From contig JAQBHI010000108.1 in NCBI GenBank assembly GCA_032127875.1, forward strand, positions 62,001 to 126,000: a stretch of 64,000 nt of DNA, written 5' to 3'. This DNA comes from CADEEV01 sp032127875 (GTDB lineage Bacteria > Acidobacteriota > Vicinamibacteria > Fen-336). Of the stretch, positions 1-9,420 are shown piece after piece. The notes under the pieces were generated by a model. The model saw nothing but the letters and a program-made list of their open reading frames with translations, did not search any database and was not told the DNA's origin. A program made the translations under genes and the position numbers. The first letter of the stretch is position 1, and every line of letters starts with the position of its first letter.

Positions 1-204
1 CTGCTCGATCCGGAGAATGCCTCCGCCTTCAACAATCTGGCCGTGGCGCTCGAGCAGCAAGGGGAGTTCGACACGGCGCGCGAAATGTACGAAAAGGCCC
101 TGGCGCTGAAACCGGGCAGCCTTCTCATCCAACAGAACTACGATCTATTTCGAGAGGCTGATGACAAGCGCAACCGGAAGGCGCGCAAGCTCAAGACCCC
201 TTAG
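1..204 (+). CDS. TPR-repeat protein, C-terminal fragment
   Basis: Only the last 67 codons are in the window; the gene starts upstream and stops at TAG 202-204. The fragment holds one recognisable tetratricopeptide repeat (FNNLAVALEQQGEFDTAREMYEKALALKP), with the usual small and aromatic residues at the helix packing positions, followed by a basic tail rich in Lys and Arg. TPR domains are protein-protein scaffolds, so the partner and function cannot be told from this piece. The next gene probably starts inside it at 161, which suggests translational coupling. Confidence 0.75.
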   Translation: MLDPENASAFNNLAVALEQQGEFDTAREMYEKALALKPGSLLIQQNYDLFREADDKRNRKARKLKTP

Positions 205-940
205 CGCCATGTGGCTTGCCGCGGCCCTTTCGGCGGGGGGCTGCGCGAGCTTCGTCGAGATCCCGATCGAAACACCGTTGCAGTCGAAGCTCGACGTCTC
301 GCGCTTCAGGCGCGTGCTGGTGGCAGGCTTCATCACCGAACCGGGCGCCACGGACGTGGACCTTTCGTCCGAGACCTCGCGGTTGCTCCAGAACCAGCTC
401 CGCTCAGTGTCAAAGCTGCAGGTGCTGGAGCCGGATCGGCCGCCGATCCACGACGCCCTCGACCGCATCAAGAGCACGCTGACGGAGGACGATCGTTGGA
501 CCAAGCCCGCGCGTGAGCAGTTCCGCCTCGAATCCGACAAGATCCTTGGGGACGGCGAGTACTGGCGGAAGATCGGCGAGGAGTATCAAGACCCGCTGAT
601 CGTGACGGGCCGGGTGTCCTTCGAGGAGCAAAGCCGCTCTGGCTTCCAGGCTGACGAGCGGGTCGTACGCGACCCCTCGACGAGCCGCGCCCGGCTGGTG
701 CGTGGCAACCGCTTCCTCGAACGCAAGGCCTTCACGCTCTCCGCCGACTTCGTTTTCGTCGACGGCAAGACTGGCGAAACCCTGCATAAGGAGAAGTTCT
801 CCGAAGAAGTCCTCTACAGCGAGGATCAGAAGGTCTCGCCGCTTTCCTCGTATTTCGAGCTGATGGACCGGCTGCTCCCTAACTTCCTCGGGGTGATCGC
901 ACCCCAGAGGATCCGGGGCACGCGCGTCCTGCTGCCCTAG
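161..940 (+). CDS. Predicted outer-membrane-directed lipoprotein, function unknown
   Basis: This 259-residue protein begins with a lipoprotein-type signal: a basic n-region (GRRASSRP), a short hydrophobic stretch (MWLAAALSAGG) and a lipobox-like Cys at residue 28. The start at 161 is preferred because it supplies the basic n-region and has GAGAGG just upstream; an alternative ATG at 209 would remove the positive charges. The start lies inside the preceding TPR gene. The mature part is soluble and mixed alpha/beta with no motif I recognise. It is followed 12 bases later by the large Omp85-fused protease gene, so the two may work together at the outer membrane (inference). Confidence 0.7.
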   Translation: MTSATGRRASSRPLSAMWLAAALSAGGCASFVEIPIETPLQSKLDVSRFRRVLVAGFITEPGATDVDLSSETSRLLQNQLRSVSKLQVLEPDRPPIHDALDRIKSTLTEDDRWTKPAREQFRLESDKILGDGEYWRKIGEEYQDPLIVTGRVSFEEQSRSGFQADERVVRDPSTSRARLVRGNRFLERKAFTLSADFVFVDGKTGETLHKEKFSEEVLYSEDQKVSPLSSYFELMDRLLPNFLGVIAPQRIRGTRVLLP

Positions 941-952
941 GGTTAACGCGAA

Positions 953-3889
953 ATGAAGACGCGCCTGCTCATCCTCGGCTGGCTCCTGGCGCTCCTGCCG
1001 GGGGGCGCCGCCGAAGCCCAGTTCTTCCCGTACTTCGGCAAGAACAAGGTCAAATACGACACCTTCGCCTGGCGTATCTACAAGAGCCCGCATTTCGAGA
1101 TCTACTACTACCCCGAGTTCGAGCAGCACCTTGGCCGGATCGCCTCCTACGCTGAGAGTGGCTACCAGAAGATCTCGTCCGAGCTGAAGCACGAGGTGCC
1201 GTTCGCGATCCCGCTGGTGCTGTACAAGACCCACTCCGAGTTCGAGCAGACGAACCTCTTCCCCGGCTTCGTGCCCGAGGCCGCGCTGGCTTTCACCGAG
1301 CCGGTCCGGAACCGGATGGTAGTGCCGATCGATGAGCCGCCCGATCGGCTGCAGGGGCTGATCACCCACGAGCTGGCACACGTCTTCGAATTCGACCTAA
1401 TCCCGCGCAGCCTGTTCCAGCGCAGCGTGCCGCTGTGGGTCGACGAGGGCCTCGCCGACTACTTGCGCGGGCTGTGGGATCCGCTCGACCTGATGATGAT
1501 CCGCGAGGGGGCCGTCTCGGACCAGGTGCCGAAGATCTCGCGCAGCGAGTACCAGTCGCTGTCGGGACGCGAGGCCTACAACTTCGGCCACGCCGCCTTC
1601 GAGTTCATCGAGGCGCGCTACGGCAAGGAGGGCATCCGCCAGTTCCTGTACACCTGGCGCAAAAACGTGATCGGCGGCAGCCTGGACGACATTTACATGC
1701 AGGCCTTCCGTATCAAGCCCGAGGAGTTCGACGAGGCCTACGAGAAGTGGCTGAAGGAACGCTTCAAGCCGTTTCGCGACAAGCAGCGCCCAAGCGACTA
1801 CGGCAAGAACCTTTCCCCGAACCCGGAACGCACGCGCTACATCCAGGTCTTCGGCTTCGCGCCCTCGCCGTCGGGGGAGATGGTCGCCGCGCTCACCGGC
1901 AACCGCAGCGACGCCGAAGCCGACCTGGTATTGCTCTCGGCCAAGGACGGCGCGGTGATCAAGAACCTCACCTCGGGTTATACCAACCGCTACGAAGACA
2001 TCCACATCAACATCACCTCCCACACGATTGGCCGTTCGATCAGCTTCGACGCGAAGGGCGACAGCGTGGCCTTCCTGGCCCGCCACGGCAAGGGCCGCAG
2101 CTTGTTCCAGGTCTCGGTGCTTTCCGGGGAGGTCCTGCGCCGCGTGGCGATCTCGCTCGATCAAGCCAGCTCGCCCTGCCTGACGCCCGATGGGCGGGGA
2201 GCGCTGCTCTCGGGGTTGAAGGAGGGGGTGTCCGACATCTACTACGTCGATCTCGAAACAGGTGAGTTGCGTAACCTCACGCAGGACGCCTTCGCCGACT
2301 CCGACCCGCAGATTTCCCCGGACGGGACGCTCGTGGCATACGCCCGGCGTGTCAGCGGCCATGACAAGCTGTATCTGTTCTCGCTGGCGAGCCCCCAGAA
2401 GAAGCTGCCGCTCACCTTCGGCGTCTACGACGACGAGACGCCTGCTTTTTCTTCGGACGGCACGACGCTCTACTACGCCTCGAACGAGGACGGTGAGGTC
2501 TACAACATCCGCTCCCTGGACCTGAAGAGCGGGGCCATCGACCAGTTCACCGACGTGGTCGGCAACAACATGGCCCCGTTCCCGCTCACGACTCGGGGCG
2601 GCGACCGGCTTGCCTTCATCAGCTATTTCAAGGGTCAATTCGGGCTCTACACGAAAGATCTCGTGGACCCGTTGCGAGCGGTCGATCAGGACGTGCGGGT
2701 GACCGCGGAAGCGATCCTCGACTTCGAGCCCGACGTGACCCACCAGGTTGTGCCCGAGAACAAGCGCAGCAAGAGGCTGTTCGAGAAGCTCTACCTGATC
2801 GGCCGCCCCCCGCTCAACGTGGGCGTCACCTCGGGCGGCGACTTCTTCGGCGGCTCGCAGGTCGAGTTGACCGACATCCTCGGGGACCAGAACTTCACGC
2901 TGACGGCGCTCTCGATCCGCGAGTTCCGAACCTACCAGGGCAACTACGTCAACCTCGGCTCGCGCTTCCAGTACGGGATCTCGGCCTTCGATTCGACGCG
3001 GTTCTTCTTCAGCTCACCCTTCACCTTCAACCAGGGCTTCTCCCGTTCGGGGGCCTTCGCGACGACTCGCCAGTTCGGCGCCTCGCTGATAGGCCAGTAT
3101 CCGCTCGACAAGCTGCGGCGGGTGGAGGTCTCGGCGGGCTTCTACAAGTTGCGTCAGCGCTACGAGGACCCGGCGGTTCAGCGCCAGGTCGAGCAGCAGG
3201 CGGCCGCGGCCGGAATCCCCTTCTTCCTGTTCAACGGCACGCTGCTGCCGGTTTCCGTCGGCCTGGTCCAGGAGACGACGCGCTTCGCCGGTTTCGGACC
3301 GCTGAGCGGCTCCACGTTCAGCCTCGGCGCTGAAACCAGCGTGGGCGGCTCGCTGCGCCGCACAACGCTCGACGCCGACATGCGCAAGTACCTGCGCCTG
3401 GGCTCCTCCACGACGCTGCTCGCGCTCCGGGCTCGGGGCTTCAAGTCGTTCGGCGACGCCCCCGGGATTTTCTATTTCGGCGGCAACCAGGAGCTGCGGG
3501 GCTACCCGTATCTTTCCTTCGCGGGCAACGAGGGCTTCCATGCGAATGCAGAGCTCCGAATCCCGCTGATCCACGTGGCGGCGACGCCGATCGGGCTAGT
3601 GGGGCCGCTGCGCGGCACGGTCTTCTTCGGTGTCGGCAGCTCCAAGTTCAAAGGGGACAAGAACTACAAGTTTTCGACGCGCGAGCCTGGCCGCTCTTTC
3701 GTGAACGACCCGGTCTTTGGCGAGGAGGTTTCGGGATTCCGACTCGTCGACGGACGCGCTTCGTACGGTCTCGGGCTGCAGTTCTTTTTCCTCGGCTACC
3801 CGCTGCACTTCGACTGGTCGAAGCTGACCGACCTGAAGCTGGTTTCCAAGAAGACCGAATTCTCGTTCTGGATCGGCTTCGACTTCTAG
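953..3889 (+). CDS. Secreted gluzincin-like metalloprotease / TolB-type beta-propeller / Omp85-like barrel fusion
   Basis: This 978-residue protein has an N-terminal signal peptide (MKTRLLILGWLLALLPGGAAEA). Residues of about 25-280 look like a peptidase-MA-type zinc protease: HELAH at 139-143 and a downstream Glu in WVDEGLADY (about 165). Residues of about 285-600 carry repeated TolB/PD40-type blades such as SDPQISPDGTLVAYAR and DETPAFSSDGTTLYYAS. The last 350 or so residues read as an outer-membrane beta-barrel of the Omp85 surface-antigen type, with FGGNQELRGYPY matching the conserved LRGY signature and a terminal aromatic residue (WIGFDF) as expected for Bam recognition. The likely location is the outer membrane with the protease and propeller in the periplasm. 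Substrate is unknown. Confidence 0.8.
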   Translation: MKTRLLILGWLLALLPGGAAEAQFFPYFGKNKVKYDTFAWRIYKSPHFEIYYYPEFEQHLGRIASYAESGYQKISSELKHEVPFAIPLVLYKTHSEFEQTNLFPGFVPEAALAFTEPVRNRMVVPIDEPPDRLQGLITHELAHVFEFDLIPRSLFQRSVPLWVDEGLADYLRGLWDPLDLMMIREGAVSDQVPKISRSEYQSLSGREAYNFGHAAFEFIEARYGKEGIRQFLYTWRKNVIGGSLDDIYMQAFRIKPEEFDEAYEKWLKERFKPFRDKQRPSDYGKNLSPNPERTRYIQVFGFAPSPSGEMVAALTGNRSDAEADLVLLSAKDGAVIKNLTSGYTNRYEDIHINITSHTIGRSISFDAKGDSVAFLARHGKGRSLFQVSVLSGEVLRRVAISLDQASSPCLTPDGRGALLSGLKEGVSDIYYVDLETGELRNLTQDAFADSDPQISPDGTLVAYARRVSGHDKLYLFSLASPQKKLPLTFGVYDDETPAFSSDGTTLYYASNEDGEVYNIRSLDLKSGAIDQFTDVVGNNMAPFPLTTRGGDRLAFISYFKGQFGLYTKDLVDPLRAVDQDVRVTAEAILDFEPDVTHQVVPENKRSKRLFEKLYLIGRPPLNVGVTSGGDFFGGSQVELTDILGDQNFTLTALSIREFRTYQGNYVNLGSRFQYGISAFDSTRFFFSSPFTFNQGFSRSGAFATTRQFGASLIGQYPLDKLRRVEVSAGFYKLRQRYEDPAVQRQVEQQAAAAGIPFFLFNGTLLPVSVGLVQETTRFAGFGPLSGSTFSLGAETSVGGSLRRTTLDADMRKYLRLGSSTTLLALRARGFKSFGDAPGIFYFGGNQELRGYPYLSFAGNEGFHANAELRIPLIHVAATPIGLVGPLRGTVFFGVGSSKFKGDKNYKFSTREPGRSFVNDPVFGEEVSGFRLVDGRASYGLGLQFFFLGYPLHFDWSKLTDLKLVSKKTEFSFWIGFDF

Positions 3890-3905
3890 GCGGCCCCCGG
3901 AGCTC

Positions 3906-3935
3906 TTGACCGGAGTCGAGCGCCTGTGCTAAATT
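3906..3935 (+). promoter_or_regulatory. Predicted sigma-70 promoter for rplU-rpmA
   Basis: TTGACC at 3906-3911 is followed after 18 bases by TAAATT at 3930-3935, which is preceded by an extended -10 TGC. It lies 41 bases upstream of the rplU start in the gap after the Omp85-fusion gene. The same TGCTAnnnT element recurs upstream of several other genes in the window. Confidence 0.6.
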
Positions 3936-3976
3936 CTTGCGTTTAAACGGATCTGCCGCAGGGAGGCATCTGAACC

Positions 3977-4288
3977 GTGTACGCGATCGTGAAGGCCGGA
4001 GGCAAGCAATACCGGGTGGAAAAGGGCGACACGATCTATGTCGAGCTCTTGGCTGCCCCAGTTGGTGAAAAGGTCACCCTCGAGGAGGTTCTCCTGGTCT
4101 CCGGTGAGGGCGAGACCCGGGTGGGCGCGCCCCGTGTCGGCAAGGCGTCAGTTGTGGGCACCGTCCTCGAACAAGGCCGCGACCGCAAGATCCGTGTCTT
4201 CAAGTACAAGAAGCGTAAGCACTACCGGCGCACCCGCGGCCATCGACAGTCCTACACGGCGCTGCGCATCGACGCCATTCAGGCCTAG
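3977..4288 (+). CDS. rplU: 50S ribosomal protein L21
   Basis: 103 residues, the normal length for bL21. The N-terminus MYAIVKAGGKQYRVEKGD is the family signature and the C-terminal basic part (KYKKRKHYRRTRGHRQ) is the rRNA-binding region. It starts with GTG preceded by GGGAGG at about 3960-3965. It opens the classical rplU-rpmA-obgE cluster with rpmA 9 bases downstream, and is transcribed from a good predicted promoter at 3906-3935. Confidence 0.97.
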   Translation: MYAIVKAGGKQYRVEKGDTIYVELLAAPVGEKVTLEEVLLVSGEGETRVGAPRVGKASVVGTVLEQGRDRKIRVFKYKKRKHYRRTRGHRQSYTALRIDAIQA

Positions 4289-4297
4289 GAAGACAGC

Positions 4298-4558
4298 ATG
4301 GCACACAAGAAAGGGCAGGGCTCGAGCCGCAACGGACGGGACAGCAATTCCCAGCGGCTGGGCGTAAAGCGCTTCGGCGGCGAGGCCGTCCGCGGCGGTA
4401 CGATCATCCTGAGACAGCATGGCACCCGCTGGAAGGCGGGCAAAAATGTCGGTCTCGCCAAGGACCACACGCTTTTCGCCCTCGTCGACGGCGTCGTGCG
4501 GTTCGAGAACAAAGGCTCACGCGGGCTTCGCGTGAACGTTCTCCCCGCCGCGAGCTAG
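4298..4558 (+). CDS. rpmA: 50S ribosomal protein L27
   Basis: 86 residues, the usual bL27 length. The N-terminus MAHKKGQGSSRNGRDSNSQR is diagnostic; this flexible tail reaches the peptidyl-transferase centre in known ribosomes. There is no Firmicutes-type cleavable N-terminal extension, since the protein begins directly with MAHKK. It sits between rplU and obgE in the standard order. Confidence 0.97.
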   Translation: MAHKKGQGSSRNGRDSNSQRLGVKRFGGEAVRGGTIILRQHGTRWKAGKNVGLAKDHTLFALVDGVVRFENKGSRGLRVNVLPAAS

Positions 4559-4589
4559 GTGGCGGCGCCCGCCTCGACGGGCGGTGGCC

Positions 4590-5614
<1,025 letters not shown>

Positions 5615-5618
<4 letters not shown>

Positions 5619-6178
5619 AGCTCGGGATCCTGGGAGGGACTTTCGACCCGATCCACCTCGGCCATCTGCGGGCGGCCGAAAACGCCCGCGAGGCCCTGGC
5701 TCTGGACGGCGTCGCCTTCGTACCGGCAGGCGTGCCACCGCATCGCCCCGAGGCTGCCTGCTCGGCCCGCGATCGCTTCGCCATGGTGGCCCTCGCCACC
5801 GCTGGTAACCGGCACTTTGGCGTTTCGGACGTCGAGCTCGAGCGAGAGGGCCCCAGCTACACCGTGGACACCCTGCGCGCGCTGCGCGCCGAGCACCCGG
5901 GAGCGGAGCTGGTCCTGATCGTGGGCAGCGATACCTTCCCCGAGATGGGCAGCTGGCACGACACCGAGGCGGTGTTCTCGCTCGCCACCGTGGCCGTCGT
6001 CGGCCGCCCCGGGGCGGCCGCCTTGCTGGATGGACGTAGGGCCGTCCGTGTCGAAGGCGCCGGCTTGCCCATCTCCTCCTCGGAAATCCGGCTCCGCGTC
6101 GCAAACCGGCGCAGCGTTCGCTATCTCGTTGCCGACGCCGTGGCCGAATACATCGAGAAGAGAGGGCTCTACCGTTGA
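5615..6178 (+). CDS. nadD: Nicotinate-nucleotide adenylyltransferase
   Basis: Transfers AMP from ATP to nicotinic acid mononucleotide in NAD synthesis. The 187-residue protein has the nucleotidyltransferase motif GGTFDPIHLGH at the N-terminus and the second signature ISSSEIRLRV near the C-terminus. It starts with GTG inside the obgE stop (GTGA overlap) and ends in a TTGA overlap with rsfS. The obgE-nadD-rsfS order is conserved in many proteobacteria. Confidence 0.95.
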
Positions 6179-6519
6179 CGCTGCCCCAGTCGATCCGACT
6201 CGCCGCTCACGCCGCCCTCGACAAGAAGGCGGACAACGTCGTGGCCCTCGATCTGCGCGAGCAGAGCGACTTCACCGACCACTTTCTGCTGGTGTCGGGC
6301 GGCAATCAGCGCCAGCTCGTCGCGATCGCTGATGCGATCCAAGAGGCGCTACGCGCCGTCGGATATCGAGCCGGTCACGTGGAGGGTTATCCGCGACAGG
6401 AGTGGATCCTGCTCGACTACGATGTCTTCGTGGTCCACGTCTTCACGCCGAGAACGCGCGAGTTCTACGACCTGGAGCGGCTCTGGGGTGGCGCCCGACG
6501 TACGGAGATCTCGGCATGA
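6175..6519 (+). CDS. rsfS: Ribosomal silencing factor RsfS
   Basis: 114 residues with the RsfS/Iojap signature: ALDLREQSDFTDHFLLVSG, then AIQEALRAVGYRAGHVEG and WILLDYDVFVVHVF. In known systems it binds L14 and blocks subunit joining when nutrients are low. The start is TTG inside the nadD stop codon (TTGA), and its TGA overlaps the ATG of the next gene, so translation is probably coupled. Confidence 0.94.
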   Translation: MTLPQSIRLAAHAALDKKADNVVALDLREQSDFTDHFLLVSGGNQRQLVAIADAIQEALRAVGYRAGHVEGYPRQEWILLDYDVFVVHVFTPRTREFYDLERLWGGARRTEISA

Positions 6520-7466
6520 GCGTCGCCGCCGAAGCGGCCCGCATCGTGGCCCGCTCGGAGCCGATGCGGGCGCTGCTGGCGCTGGTCGGTCGCCTCGCCG
6601 AGGCGAAGAGCTCGGTGCTGCTCGAGGGCGAGAGCGGCTCCGGAAAGGATCTGCTCGCGCACCTGATCCATGAGGGTGGCCCGCGGCGCGATTTTCCGCT
6701 CGTCAAGATCCATTGCCCTTCGATCCCCGACGAGTTGCTGGAGTCCGAGTTGCTGGGCCACGAAAAGGGGGCCTTCACCGACGCCCGCTTCGCCAAGCCG
6801 GGCAAGATCGAGATGGCCCAAGGCGGCACGGTCTACCTCGATCAGGTTCAGGATCTCGCCCCGGCACTGCAGGCCAAGCTGCTGCGCGTGGTGGAGGAGA
6901 AGCGCTTCGAGCGGTTGGGTGGTACGCGCACGCTCGAGGTCGATGTGCGCTTCGTCGCCTCCTCGAACGTGAGCCTGCGTGCCGCGGTCGCGGCGGGTAA
7001 GTTCCGCGAAGATCTCTACCACCGTCTGGGCGTCGTGCCGCTCAGCGTGCCGCCGCTGCGCGAGCGCCTCGACGACGTGCTGCCACTCGCGGAGGCGTTT
7101 CTGGCACGCGAGCGGGCGCGCGGCACCACGAAGGCCGAGGCTTTCGAGGCGGAGGCCTGCACGCTGCTTCGCGGCTACCACTGGCCCGGCAACGTGCGCG
7201 AACTGCGCGCGGTGGTCGAGCGGGCGGCGACGCTCAACCCCGGCGAAGGCCCGATCGGTGCGCCGGCCCTGCCGCTGCATCTGTCGGAGCAGCCGCAGAA
7301 TCTGTGGGCGGGGCGCGAGCGCCGCCCCTCGCTCAAGGCCGTCGAGGAGGCCTATATCCGCCACGTCCTGCGCGAGACGGGCGGCAGCCAGACGCGCGCC
7401 GCCGTGATCCTTGGGGTAAGCCGCAAGGCACTCTGGGAAAAGCGGCGGCGTTTCGGGATTCCCTAA
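6516..7466 (+). CDS. Sigma-54-type AAA+ regulator with altered GAFTGA and Walker B motifs
   Basis: 316 residues with no receiver or other sensory domain; the AAA+ core starts almost at once. Walker A is GESGSGKD (38-45). The sigma-54 contact loop reads GAFTDA (85-90) instead of GAFTGA, and Walker B reads VYLDQVQDL with Asp109-Gln110 where family members normally have Asp-Glu. FREDLYHRL and PPLRERLDD (arginine-finger and sensor regions) are intact, and a Fis-type helix-turn-helix closes the protein (GGSQTRAAVILGVSRKALWEK). ATG 6516 overlaps the rsfS stop. It may regulate independently of sigma-54 or act as an ATP-bound, hydrolysis-poor protein (inference). Confidence 0.85.
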   Translation: MSVAAEAARIVARSEPMRALLALVGRLAEAKSSVLLEGESGSGKDLLAHLIHEGGPRRDFPLVKIHCPSIPDELLESELLGHEKGAFTDARFAKPGKIEMAQGGTVYLDQVQDLAPALQAKLLRVVEEKRFERLGGTRTLEVDVRFVASSNVSLRAAVAAGKFREDLYHRLGVVPLSVPPLRERLDDVLPLAEAFLARERARGTTKAEAFEAEACTLLRGYHWPGNVRELRAVVERAATLNPGEGPIGAPALPLHLSEQPQNLWAGRERRPSLKAVEEAYIRHVLRETGGSQTRAAVILGVSRKALWEKRRRFGIP

Positions 7467-7489
7467 GGAGAGGAGACAGTCAAGACCCC

Positions 7490-7843
7490 ATGGACCAGAA
7501 GAAGACGCGGCTCATCAAGGAGCGACTCCTGAAACGCAAGCAGGAGCTCCTGGTCGCCTACAACAAGAACAAGACCTACGGGAAAGAGGCGGACGGGGAC
7601 GGCGCCCAGGACATCGCCGACAAGGCTGCGAACTCGTACACCAAGGAGTTCCTGTTCAGCCTCTCGAACTCGGAGCGGGAGATGCTGCAGGACGTGGACG
7701 ATGCGATCGCTCGCCTGGACACCAAGAAGTTCGGCTTCTGCATCGTCTGCGAGGACGAGATGGACAAGAAGCGCCTCGAGGCAGTGCCGTGGGCGAAACG
7801 CTGTCTCGGTTGCCAGGAGAAACAGGAGCAGGGGCTCCTGTGA
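7490..7843 (+). CDS. DksA/TraR-family zinc-finger protein
   Basis: 117 residues; ATG 7490 sits downstream of an AAGGAGAGGAG stretch. The N-terminal coiled coil carries D41-I-A-D44-K-A46 at the tip, matching the acidic DxxDxA tip that DksA inserts into the RNA polymerase secondary channel. The C-terminus has a four-Cys zinc finger (CIVC ... CLGC) followed by QEKQEQ. Expected role: ppGpp-linked control of rRNA and stringent-response promoters. It is shorter than E. coli DksA at the N-terminus. The stop overlaps the next gene by GTGA. Confidence 0.9.
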   Translation: MDQKKTRLIKERLLKRKQELLVAYNKNKTYGKEADGDGAQDIADKAANSYTKEFLFSLSNSEREMLQDVDDAIARLDTKKFGFCIVCEDEMDKKRLEAVPWAKRCLGCQEKQEQGLL

Positions 7844-8577
7844 GGCCGCCTTTCGGGGCGCAGGCTGTGAGCGCCCTGGTCGATCCCCTGCTCGCGGTCG
7901 TCTTTCCCGCGAGCTGTCCTTCTTGTGGCCAGTCGCTCGCTCGCCCCACGCGGGGCCCGTTGTGCGAGGCATGCTGGGGCGCCGTCGCCCGCAGGCCCAG
8001 CACGTCGTGTCGCTGCGGCCAGTCTCTGCCTGCCCCCCTTGTGCACTGCGGGCGCTGTCGCCGTGGGCTTTCGCCGCTGGAGCTTGGCTTCAGCCTGGGG
8101 CCCTACGAGGGGCCGCTGCGGGCGGCCGTTCACGAGCTCAAGTACCACGGCCGGCGGCGCGTCGCCGGCAGGCTTGCGGAAGCGATCGCGGCGGAGAGCG
8201 CAGGGCGGGCCGTGCTTTCGGCCGGAGCCGTGCTCGTCCCGGTGCCGCTGCACCCTCGGCGCCGACGCGAGCGAGGCTTCAACCAGGCCGAGTTGCTCGC
8301 CGCTGAGCTCGCACGCTGCCTCGATCTGGAGCTGGCCTGCGCGGCTCTGGTTCGTCGCGCCGACACGCCCACCCAGACGGGCCTCTCCGCCGCGCGCCGG
8401 CGCAGGAATGTGGCGGGCGCCTTCGCTGTGCGGCGCCGGACGCAGATCGCGGGGCGCGTGGTCATACTGGTCGACGATGTGGTGACGACAGGGGCGACAG
8501 CGCGAGCCTGCGCCCAGGCGCTCCGCGAGGCGGGAGCACAGGCGGTCCGCCTGCTGAGCGCGGCGCGCGTCGAGTGA
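7840..8577 (+). CDS. comF: ComF-family phosphoribosyltransferase-like protein
   Basis: 245 residues from GTG 7840, which overlaps the upstream stop. The N-terminus has zinc-binding Cys pairs (CPSCGQSL, CEACW, CRCGQSL, CGRCRRG) as in ComF/GntX proteins. The C-terminal type-I phosphoribosyltransferase fold shows RERGFNQAELLA and the PRPP loop VVILVDDVVTTGATARAC. Family members take part in DNA uptake or in use of DNA as a carbon source, but no competence gene is next to it here. It ends in a GTGA overlap with the next gene. Confidence 0.85.
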   Translation: MRPPFGAQAVSALVDPLLAVVFPASCPSCGQSLARPTRGPLCEACWGAVARRPSTSCRCGQSLPAPLVHCGRCRRGLSPLELGFSLGPYEGPLRAAVHELKYHGRRRVAGRLAEAIAAESAGRAVLSAGAVLVPVPLHPRRRRERGFNQAELLAAELARCLDLELACAALVRRADTPTQTGLSAARRRRNVAGAFAVRRRTQIAGRVVILVDDVVTTGATARACAQALREAGAQAVRLLSAARVE

Positions 8578-9419
8578 GCCTGCGGTTTGCTCGAAGAAGG
8601 AGGTCGCTCTTGAGGTTGCCTGCTCTTGCCGTCCTCGCCACCGCGTTGACCTTCATGCTCGCGGCGAGTGAAGCGCGAGCCTGGGGTCCCGTGGCGCAGG
8701 AAGCCGTGACGAGCAAGGCGATCGACGCCCTGCCCAAGGGGCTCCGGGAGTTCTACAAGGCGCACCGCCGCGAGATGCCGACGCTCGCCCTCGAACCCAG
8801 CTATCCCGAGGAGACGCCCGACTGGCGCTTCGCGGTAGATCGCCTGATGCCCTATCCCTTCCTGGACCTGCCCTACTCGGAGCAGGGCCTCAAGGAAAAG
8901 TACGGCGAAGCGGCGGCGATCGGCCGCCTGCCCTGGCTCGTCCAGGAGTCCTACGCCCGCCTCGTGGAGGCCTTCAGGGCCAAGCAAAAGACCCGCATCC
9001 TCGAAGAGTCCGACACGCTGGCCGGGCTCGTCGCCCAACTCCACAACCCGCTGGCGCTGACCGACAACTCGGACGGCCAGAAGAGCGATCAGCACGGTCT
9101 GTACCTGCGCTTCACGATGAAGTTCCCGGAGGCGATGGCGGGCAAGCTGAAGGTCTCGCCCGACGCGGCCATCTATCTCGACGACCCGAAGGGCTACGTC
9201 TTCTCCATGCTGAAGGGGAGCTACGTCTGGGTCGACAACCTGCTGTTCCTGGACGAGCTCAGCAAGCGCGGCAAGTCAGGCTACGGGGCGATCTACTTCG
9301 AGGACCTGGCCACGCGGGCCTCGGACTTCCTCTCGCGTCGGCTTTCGCTCGCGGCCAACGACGCGGCGAGCTACTGGTACACTGCCTGGACGGACGCCCA
9401 GCGTCCGGAGTTGAAGTAA
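8574..9419 (+). CDS. Secreted P1-nuclease / phospholipase C-like fold protein, possibly inactive
   Basis: 281 residues starting at GTG 8574. A strong signal peptide (RRRRSLLRLPALAVLATALTF) ends at SEARA, and the predicted mature protein would begin WGPVAQEAV. In zinc-dependent phospholipase C and P1/S1 nucleases the mature N-terminal Trp is itself a metal ligand, so this matches the family. LVAQLHNPLALTDNSDG resembles the HxxPLHxxDN metal segment, but the first expected His (WGxxxH) is Gln and the second His of the later motif is Ala. The fold is therefore likely but three-metal catalysis is doubtful. Periplasmic or secreted; substrate unknown. Confidence 0.65.
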   Translation: MSLRFARRRRSLLRLPALAVLATALTFMLAASEARAWGPVAQEAVTSKAIDALPKGLREFYKAHRREMPTLALEPSYPEETPDWRFAVDRLMPYPFLDLPYSEQGLKEKYGEAAAIGRLPWLVQESYARLVEAFRAKQKTRILEESDTLAGLVAQLHNPLALTDNSDGQKSDQHGLYLRFTMKFPEAMAGKLKVSPDAAIYLDDPKGYVFSMLKGSYVWVDNLLFLDELSKRGKSGYGAIYFEDLATRASDFLSRRLSLAANDAASYWYTAWTDAQRPELK

Positions 9420-9420
9420 G

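Noticed and set aside
410..1381. Long minus-strand open frame opposite the lipoprotein and protease genes
   Set aside because: It is antisense to two well-supported genes, has no domain I recognise and low-complexity composition typical of GC-rich shadow frames.
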